Under the pieces are notes generated by a model. That model did not search any database, had not been told where the DNA came from, and was given only the letters and a program-made list of their open reading frames with translations. This document shows, one piece after another, positions 57,506-64,000 of a stretch of DNA of 64,000 nt. Source of the stretch: Streptomyces sp. PH10-H1 (GTDB lineage Bacteria > Actinomycetota > Actinomycetes > Streptomycetales > Streptomycetaceae); contig NZ_JASISZ010000009.1 of the NCBI RefSeq assembly GCF_030063355.1, positions 51,206 to 115,205 on the forward strand, written 5' to 3'. Both the position numbers and the translations under genes were made by a program. Each line of letters opens with the position of its first letter. Position 1 is the stretch's first letter.

Positions 57506-59563
57506 ATGCGTAACGGGGGCACACCAGGCGGCGGGCCCCACACCCTTGTCGACGGCCGGTACGAGCTGCAGCGCCCGCTGGGCCGTGGCGGCATGGGCGT
57601 GGTGTGGGAGGCGTACGACAACCGGCTGGGACGCCAGGTCGCGGTGAAGGAACTGCTGTTCCGGGGCGCGGTGGATCCCGATACGCAGGCCCAGTGGGTG
57701 GAGCGGGCGCGGCGGGAGGCGCGGGCCATCGCCCGGATCGGGCATGAGCACGTGGTGGCGGTGCACGATGTGATCGAGGCCGACGGCCAGGTCTGGATCG
57801 TGATGGAGCAGGTCAATCCGCGCTCGCTGGCGGACCAGTTGCAGGAGCACGGCCGGCTGCCCGCGCTGCAGGTGGCCCGGGTCGGCCTCGAGGTGCTGCG
57901 CGGGCTGCGGGCGGTGCACGCGGCGGGAGTGCTGCACCGGGACGTGAAGCCGCACAACATCCTCTTCCGGCGGGACGGGCGCGCGGTGCTGATGGACTTC
58001 GGCATCGCGACGTTCGAAGGCGCGGCCCAGGTGACGCGGATGCACGAACTCGTCGGCACCCCGCGGTACCTGGCGCCGGAGCTGTGCACCCCGCAGGGCC
58101 GGTCGCCGCACGAGGCGACGCCCGCCGCCGATCTGTGGTCGCTCGGGGTGGCGCTGTACGAGACGGTCGAGGGCCGGGCGCCCTTCCGCGGGCCGACACC
58201 GTACGAGGTGCTGGAGGCGGTACGCGAGGCCGAGCCGCCGCCGATGGAGCACTGCGGACCCCTGCGGCCGCTGATCGAGGGCCTGTTGGTGAAGGACCCG
58301 GCGGCGCGGCTGACGGCGCGGCGGGCCGAGCAGTTGCTCCAGCATGTGGCTCAGGAGACACCGCAGCATCCGATGTCCTTCTACCCGGCGGACGGCCGGC
58401 CCCCGGAGGCGGAGTCCTCCTGGGCCCGCCGTACCGGCGGCTACGGCGGCACGGACACCGCCGACACGGGCGCTACGGGCACTACGGGCACGGACGCCAT
58501 CGGCTCGGGAGGCTCGGACCCGGACGCTTCCGTGGTGAGTGATTCGTCGAGTGAATCGTTGAGTGATCCGCGGTCGGGCCCGGGCGGTTCCGACGGCCTC
58601 GGCGGCGGCTCCGGCGCGCACCCGCCGCCGGTCTCCCTGCCGCCCGCCCGGCGGCCCGCGGACGGTCCGTCCCGCGGCCTCACCGCCCGGCTGCGTGGTC
58701 CGCTCAGGTGGCCGGCCGCGGCGCTGGCGCTGGTCGTGCTCGTGACGGCCGGCTGGTTCACGGTGGACCGCCTCACCGCGTCCGCCGGCCCGTCCCTCGA
58801 CAGCTCCGCCACCATCCGGGCGGCCAGGGAGCGCGGCTTCCTGCTGGTCGGGGTGAAGGGCGACCAGCCGGGGCTCAGCGAGCGGTCGCCGGGGTCCGAG
58901 GGCGGCTTCCGGGGGTTCGACATCGACATCGCGCGATCGGTGGCCGCGCATCTGGGCTTCGACACGGTGCGTTTCGAGGTGGTGAACACCCAGAGCCGCG
59001 AGTACCGGCTCAGCACCGGGCAGGTCGACCTGATAGTGGCCAGCTACTCCATCACCCAGGAGCGCAAGCAGTCGGTGGACTTCGCCGGCCCGTACTACGT
59101 GGCCGGGCAGGACTTCCTGGTGCCGGCCCGCGCGACCGGCGTGAGCGGGGTCGCCGACCTGGACGGCCGCAAGGTCTGCACCGTGCAGGGCTCCACGCCG
59201 GAGGCGCGGTTGCGCACCGGATACCCGCGCATACTGCTCGAACCGCGCGCCTCGTACGGGATGTGCGTCACCGACCTGCTCGCCGGCACGGTGGACGCGG
59301 TGTCCACCGACGACGTCATCCTGGCCGGCTACCGGGCCCAGCACCCCGCGGAACTGCGGCTGCTCGGCGCCCCGTTCGGCAGCGAGCAGTACGGCGTGGG
59401 ACTGCACAGGGGCGAGCCCGCCCTGCGCGGCGCGGTGTGCGATGCCATCCGCGACGAGATCTCCTCGGGCCGCTGGAAGGACTCGTACGACACCTACCTC
59501 AAGCCGCTCGCCCCGAAGGAGCTGGCGGACCAGCTGCCCCCGGACCAGACGGAGTGCGGCTAG
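57506..59563 (+). CDS. Transmembrane Ser/Thr protein kinase with an extracellular glutamate-binding-protein-like domain
   Basis: A 685-residue receptor kinase. Kinase domain about 18-275: G-loop LGRGGMGVVWEA, catalytic Lys in VAVKELL, HRD in LHRDVKPHNILF, DFG in LMDFGIATFEG and APE in RYLAPEL, all intact. A Thr/Gly/Ser/Pro-rich linker (about 290-395) leads to one membrane helix, WPAAALALVVLVTAGWF (about 402-420). Residues about 437-675 form an SBP_bac_3 domain clearly related to GluB in this window: both have GFDI-DIA/EIA, FAGPYY-AGQD and GSTP segments followed by TDD. An extracellular amino-acid sensor driving a cytoplasmic kinase is inferred. No Shine-Dalgarno site precedes the ATG; TAATCT six bases before it suggests a leaderless transcript. 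Confidence 0.9.
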   Translation: MRNGGTPGGGPHTLVDGRYELQRPLGRGGMGVVWEAYDNRLGRQVAVKELLFRGAVDPDTQAQWVERARREARAIARIGHEHVVAVHDVIEADGQVWIVMEQVNPRSLADQLQEHGRLPALQVARVGLEVLRGLRAVHAAGVLHRDVKPHNILFRRDGRAVLMDFGIATFEGAAQVTRMHELVGTPRYLAPELCTPQGRSPHEATPAADLWSLGVALYETVEGRAPFRGPTPYEVLEAVREAEPPPMEHCGPLRPLIEGLLVKDPAARLTARRAEQLLQHVAQETPQHPMSFYPADGRPPEAESSWARRTGGYGGTDTADTGATGTTGTDAIGSGGSDPDASVVSDSSSESLSDPRSGPGGSDGLGGGSGAHPPPVSLPPARRPADGPSRGLTARLRGPLRWPAAALALVVLVTAGWFTVDRLTASAGPSLDSSATIRAARERGFLLVGVKGDQPGLSERSPGSEGGFRGFDIDIARSVAAHLGFDTVRFEVVNTQSREYRLSTGQVDLIVASYSITQERKQSVDFAGPYYVAGQDFLVPARATGVSGVADLDGRKVCTVQGSTPEARLRTGYPRILLEPRASYGMCVTDLLAGTVDAVSTDDVILAGYRAQHPAELRLLGAPFGSEQYGVGLHRGEPALRGAVCDAIRDEISSGRWKDSYDTYLKPLAPKELADQLPPDQTECG

Positions 59564-59585
59564 AGCGCCTGTCCGGGCGGGCCGT

Positions 59586-61010
59586 TCAGGCCCTGGGCCG
59601 GTCCTGCTGAGCCGTGCGCGGGATGGTGAGGGTCACCGCGAGGCCGGTGGGCTCGTTCGCCGCGAAGGAGAGGCGGCCGCCGCCCTGGGTCAGGAGGATC
59701 CGGGCGATGGAGAGGCCGAGCCCGGAGCCGTCGATGTTCTGGTGGCGGGGGCTGCGCCAGAAGCGGTCGCCGACCCGGTCGAGCTCCTCCTCGGTCAGCC
59801 CGGGGCCGCCGTCCGCGACGGTGACGGTGACCTCGTCGCTCCCCCCCGCGACCAGCACCCGGACGCTTCCGCCGCGCGGAGTGAACTTCAGCGCGTTGTC
59901 GATGACCGCGTCCAGGGCGCTGGACAGCGCCACCGGATCGGACCAGCCGGTGACGGCGGCCTTGCCCGTGTACTCCAGGGCGACGCCCTCCCGCTCGCCG
60001 ACCGGCCGCCACGCGCCGATGCGCCCGGCGACGAGCGCGGCGATGTCGATGGCGGCCAGGTCCGCGTCCGCGTGCTCCGCCAGCGCCAGGCCGAGCAGGT
60101 CGTCGAGGACCTGGGCGAGCCGTTTGCCCTCCTCCTGGACGGAGGCCACTTCCCTGTTGCCCTCGGGAAGTTCGAAGCCGAGCAGCTCGATCCGCAGCAT
60201 GAGCGCGGCCAGCGGATTGCGCAGCTGGTGGGAGGCGTCGGCGACGAAGGCACGCTGCTGGTCGAGCACCTGCTCCACGTTGTCGGCCATCTCGTTGAAC
60301 GAGCGGGACAGCCGGCGCAGTTCCGGCGGCCCGCCGGCCGCCGCGACCCGGGATTTCATGCGCCCGGTGGCGATGTCGTGGGTGACCCGGTCGAGAATCG
60401 CGACCGGACGCAGCACCCAGCCGGTGAGCCGGAAGGCGAACAGCACGGCGATGGCCATCGCCGCCAGCTCGCCCGCGCCGAGCAGTAGCCAGCCGTGCAG
60501 GATGCGCGAACGCAGTGCCCCGGTGGGCGATTCGGTGAGGACGACGGCGACGACGTCACCGTCGCGGATGATGGGCGAGGCGACGGCCAGGGTACGGCGC
60601 TGCCAGGGCCACACCTGCGCCGGGTCGTGGCTGCGGCGGCCGGCCAGCGCCGCGCTGAAGGCGTCGTACGCCTCACCCTGGGCGGGGACCGCCCAGTCCT
60701 CGGGCGCCACGCCCATCGCGGTGAGATCGCGGTAGAAGACGCCGACGCGGATGCCGTAGAGCTCCTCGTACCGGCTCAGCTCCGAACGCAGCGCGTGCAG
60801 CCGCTCGGCGTCGCCGACGACGCTCGCGGACTGCGGGGTGCGCGCGGTGACGAACTGGGCGAGCGACGCGAAGCGCGCGGCGTCGTCGATGCGGTCGACG
60901 ACGACGCGCTGCTGCTGGGCGGCGGCCATGCTCGCGGCCAGCGGAAAGCCCAGGGCCAGCAGGACGCCCGCCATCAGCGCGAGGAGCAGGGGGAGAAGGC
61001 GTGAACTCAA
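59586..61010 (-). CDS. gluK: Sensor histidine kinase (GluK-type)
   Basis: A 474-residue membrane kinase. A TM helix at residues 7-27 and a second around 160-182 flank an extracellular sensor of about 130 residues. A HAMP-like region follows (LRPVAILDRVTHDIATGRMK). HisKA: phospho-His in VADASHQLRNPLAALMLRIE. HATPase_c: NALKFTPRGGSVRV, VADGGPGLTEEE and GSGLGLSIARILL. It is directly downstream of the response regulator (13-base gap). Position between the kinase gene and the glutamate transporter matches the S. coelicolor GluK-GluR system, reported to respond to glutamate and activate gluABCD. The TTG start is uncertain. Confidence 0.87.
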   Translation of the reverse strand: MSSRLLPLLLALMAGVLLALGFPLAASMAAAQQQRVVVDRIDDAARFASLAQFVTARTPQSASVVGDAERLHALRSELSRYEELYGIRVGVFYRDLTAMGVAPEDWAVPAQGEAYDAFSAALAGRRSHDPAQVWPWQRRTLAVASPIIRDGDVVAVVLTESPTGALRSRILHGWLLLGAGELAAMAIAVLFAFRLTGWVLRPVAILDRVTHDIATGRMKSRVAAAGGPPELRRLSRSFNEMADNVEQVLDQQRAFVADASHQLRNPLAALMLRIELLGFELPEGNREVASVQEEGKRLAQVLDDLLGLALAEHADADLAAIDIAALVAGRIGAWRPVGEREGVALEYTGKAAVTGWSDPVALSSALDAVIDNALKFTPRGGSVRVLVAGGSDEVTVTVADGGPGLTEEELDRVGDRFWRSPRHQNIDGSGLGLSIARILLTQGGGRLSFAANEPTGLAVTLTIPRTAQQDRPRA

Positions 61011-61023
61011 CGGGTGCCGGCTC

Positions 61024-61758
61024 TCAGACGGCGGGAACGACGAGCCGGTAACCGACTCCGCGCACCGTCTCGATCACGGACGGCAGCCGCAGCTTGGACC
61101 GCAGCGAGGCGACGTGCACCTCCAGGGTGCGCCCCGTCCCCTCCCAGCTGGTGCGCCAGACCTCGCTGATGATCTGCTCACGTCGGAAGACCACGCCGGG
61201 CCGCTGGGCAAGCAGGGCCAGCAGGTCGAACTCCTTGCGGGTGAGCGCGATCGGCTCGCCGCTCACCATGACCCGCCGGGTGGGCAGTTCGATCTCGACG
61301 GGACCGAGCCGCAGCCGGCCGGACGGCGGCCGCTCAGGAGCGCCGGCCACGGCGGACGCGGGCGCGGCGGCGGGGTCCGTGGCGGGCCGCAGCGGGGGCC
61401 GGCGGCCGACCGCATGGATCCGGGCGAGCAGCTCACCGGTGTCGTACGGCTTGACGACATAGTCGTCGGCGCCGAGGTTGAGGCCGTGGATCCGGGACCG
61501 CACATCGGAACGGGCGGTGACCATGATGACGGGGGTGGAGGTGCGGCGGCGTATCCGGCTGCACACCTCGAAGCCGTCCTGGTCGGGCAGGCCGAGGTCG
61601 AGCAGCACACACCCGTAGGACGGGCCCTGGGCGGGCAGCAGCGCGCGCAGCGCCTCCTCGCCGCTGCGGGCGTGGGTGACGTCGAAGCCGTGCTTCGCGA
61701 GCACCGCGGACAGCGCGGCGGCGACCCGGTCGTCGTCCTCCACCAGTAGCAACCGCAT
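61024..61758 (-). CDS. gluR: OmpR-family response regulator (GluR-type)
   Basis: A 244-residue regulator. The chosen ATG gives MRLLLVEDDDRVAAALSAVL with GGAGGG upstream; a longer frame upstream lacks conserved sequence. The receiver phospho-Asp is in VLLDLGLPDQDG, the Lys in VKPYDTGELLAR. The C-terminal winged helix has LTRKEFDLLALLAQRPGVVF and EVHVASLRSKLRLPSVIETV. It is divergent from gluA across a 349-base region and, by analogy with S. coelicolor GluR, probably activates gluABCD there. Confidence 0.9.
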   Translation of the reverse strand: MRLLLVEDDDRVAAALSAVLAKHGFDVTHARSGEEALRALLPAQGPSYGCVLLDLGLPDQDGFEVCSRIRRRTSTPVIMVTARSDVRSRIHGLNLGADDYVVKPYDTGELLARIHAVGRRPPLRPATDPAAAPASAVAGAPERPPSGRLRLGPVEIELPTRRVMVSGEPIALTRKEFDLLALLAQRPGVVFRREQIISEVWRTSWEGTGRTLEVHVASLRSKLRLPSVIETVRGVGYRLVVPAV

Positions 61759-62107
61759 CGGTTCACCCTCCTTCCCGCGTCGGCGATCGGTCCGCATCGG
61801 TCTGCATCGGCCGGCTGTCGTCCGTGCGTCTATCGTCCGTCTTTCGTCTGTCGGTCGTCTGCCCGTCGACCATCCGTGTGCAATCGGTTGCTTACCCGGA
61901 ATACAGGCTGATCGACGAGGGGCGCGTCAAGGGAGCACCGGTACCTGCCGCGGACTGTTATGCAGCCGGTACGCACGACCACACAGGGCTTATCATCCGT
62001 GGCGGACAGTATCCGAATCGTGATCCTCAAGTTCAGCTCAGATGTAATGGCGCTCGCCATCATGCATCACTAAGGTCTGGCGAACCGACGAGATGGAGCA
62101 CAGGCCG
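61759..62107. other. 349-base divergent region between gluR and gluA
   Basis: No gene is supported. The gluR-proximal part is repetitive: variants of CATCGG and of TCGTCCGT/TCGTCTGT recur between 61790 and 61865. The gluA-proximal third is AT-richer and has the palindrome at 62047-62060. GluR binding sites are expected here. Confidence 0.55.
62047..62060. promoter_or_regulatory. Palindrome upstream of gluA
   Basis: ATGGCG-CT-CGCCAT is a perfect 14-base inverted repeat, 48 bases upstream of the gluA start. It is a candidate operator for GluR or another regulator. No second copy was noticed in the region. Confidence 0.35.
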
Positions 62108-62884
<777 letters not shown>

Positions 62885-63024
62885 CGGCGTCCGGGCGCCC
62901 AACGCCCGACGAATGGCCGACGCCTGACGACGGCCGGCCCGCTTCGCACTACGACTCACCATGACTTTTCACCACGACTTCGCACCACCGACGACTGACG
63001 ACAGACGACCCAAGGGATGTCCCC

Positions 63025-63948
63025 ATGAAGTTCCGTAACTCCGCCGCGGCCGGGCTCGTCGTACTGGCGCTGACCCTCACCGCGACCGCCTGCGGCGGCA
63101 AGTCGGGCACGCCGTCCGCACCCGGCGCCACGCCCACCAGCGGCACCAACGCCCCCAAGCTGCCGACGTACACGACGAAGACCGGCGTCACGATCGACTC
63201 CGCCGTCCTGAAGCGCGCGCAGCAGCGCGGCAAGCTGATCATCGGCGTCAAGGCCGACCAGCCGTTCCTGGGCTTCCAGCCGCCCGGCACCAACGACCGC
63301 AACGGCTTCGACATCGAGATCGCCAAGATGGTCGCCGCCGATCTCGGCTTCGGCCCGGACAAGATCGAGTGGAAGACCTTCGACTCCAGCCTGCGCGTCC
63401 CGGCGATCAAGAAGGGCGACGCGGACTACTACGTCGGCACCTTCACGATCAACGACGCCCGCAAGAAGGACATCTCCTTCGCCGGCCCGTACTACATCGC
63501 CGGCCAGGACCTGCTGGTGGCCAAGGACAACACCGACATCACCGGCCCGGACAGCCTCAAGGGCAAGAAGGTCTGCAGCATCACGGGTTCCACGCCGCTG
63601 GAGCGGATCAAGGACCCGAAGTACGGAGCCATCGTCAACGCGCTCGGCAAGTACTCCGACTGCGTGCAGCAGCTGCAGACCGGCCAGGTGGACGCGGTCA
63701 CCACCGACGACGCGATCCTCAAGGGCTACGCGGCCCAGGCACCGGGCAAGTTCAAGGTCGTCGGCAAGACCTTCTCCTCGGAGCCCTACGGCGTCGGCCT
63801 CAACAAGGACGACAAGGCGCTGCGCGATGCGATCAGCAACGCGCTGCAGGCGCACGAGGACAACGGCGACTACAAGAAGGCCTACGACGCGACGCTGGGC
63901 CTGTCCGGCTCGCCGTACAAGGCGCCGCCGGCCCTGGACCGCTACTGA
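63025..63948 (+). CDS. gluB: Glutamate-binding lipoprotein
   Basis: A 307-residue SBP_bac_3 lipoprotein. The lipobox is LTLTATACGG, with Cys at residue 23. The binding domain includes LIIGVKADQPFLGF, GFDIEIAKMVAADLGFGPDK, ISFAGPYYIAGQDLLVAKDN, KKVCSITGSTPLERI and VDAVTTDDAILKGYA. It delivers glutamate to the GluCD permease. The extracellular domain of the Ser/Thr kinase encoded 3.5 kb upstream is a paralogue. AGGGATG precedes the ATG. The remaining 52 bases of the window contain no start of the next gene that I can support. Confidence 0.95.
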   Translation: MKFRNSAAAGLVVLALTLTATACGGKSGTPSAPGATPTSGTNAPKLPTYTTKTGVTIDSAVLKRAQQRGKLIIGVKADQPFLGFQPPGTNDRNGFDIEIAKMVAADLGFGPDKIEWKTFDSSLRVPAIKKGDADYYVGTFTINDARKKDISFAGPYYIAGQDLLVAKDNTDITGPDSLKGKKVCSITGSTPLERIKDPKYGAIVNALGKYSDCVQQLQTGQVDAVTTDDAILKGYAAQAPGKFKVVGKTFSSEPYGVGLNKDDKALRDAISNALQAHEDNGDYKKAYDATLGLSGSPYKAPPALDRY

Positions 63949-64000
63949 TCCGCACGCTTCTCCCGGCATCCCCGCCGGCCGGCCGCTGCGCCAACCCCCG

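Overview
The window is high-GC actinobacterial chromosome, almost certainly Streptomyces core region. GTG starts are common, third codon positions are strongly GC, and the order of marker genes (parE, hrdB, whiH, rnhB, nrdJ-nrdR, lexA, hflX, dapF, miaA, miaB, gluK-gluR, gluAB) is what I remember of the central arm of the Streptomyces coelicolor chromosome. Gene names rest on recognisable protein motifs and this order. No database search was possible.

Layout. 1-8.2 kb: a cation/acetate-type symporter (cut by the window edge) with its DUF485 partner, topoisomerase IV subunit ParE, a small zinc-binding-type protein, a secreted trypsin, the principal sigma factor HrdB and the sporulation regulator WhiH. 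8.3-19.3 kb: an ABC ATPase-permease fusion, a NUDIX/winged-helix regulator, a glycogen-debranching-like protein, a peptidase, a DUF4192 protein, a RecQ helicase fused to a phosphoribosyltransferase-like domain, and two hypothetical proteins, one resembling a stand-alone UvrD-type C-terminal domain. 19.3-28.5 kb: RNase HII, a frameshifted TetR regulator, a DUF4153/DUF4173-like membrane protein, an ADP-ribosylglycohydrolase, a histidine phosphatase, a divergent SDR/TetR pair with an obvious operator, a DUF4937-like protein, and a translationally coupled MBL-fold/arylamine N-acetyltransferase pair. 28.6-30.0 kb is a small island: a five-zinc-ribbon protein, a truncated tyrosine-recombinase fragment and CCGGTT-N-AACCGG palindromes.

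30-37 kb: class II ribonucleotide reductase NrdJ with its repressor NrdR, divergent from lexA with a perfect SOS box, and a DinG-type helicase. 37.4-43.5 kb: a four-gene NRPS-independent siderophore operon (diaminobutyrate aminotransferase, two IucA/IucC synthetases, a siderophore-type acetyltransferase) lacking the usual decarboxylase and N-monooxygenase. 43.7-56.2 kb: a lipoprotein protease, HflX, an M1 peptidase, an RSH (ppGpp) protein, DapF, MiaA, MiaB and small proteins.

56.4-64 kb is the most interesting part. It holds an orphan TAXI-type solute-binding protein, a transmembrane Ser/Thr protein kinase whose extracellular domain is a paralogue of the glutamate-binding protein GluB, the GluK-GluR two-component system and the start of the glu ABC transporter operon. 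This looks like a glutamate-sensing locus with two parallel signalling branches, phospho-relay and Ser/Thr kinase.
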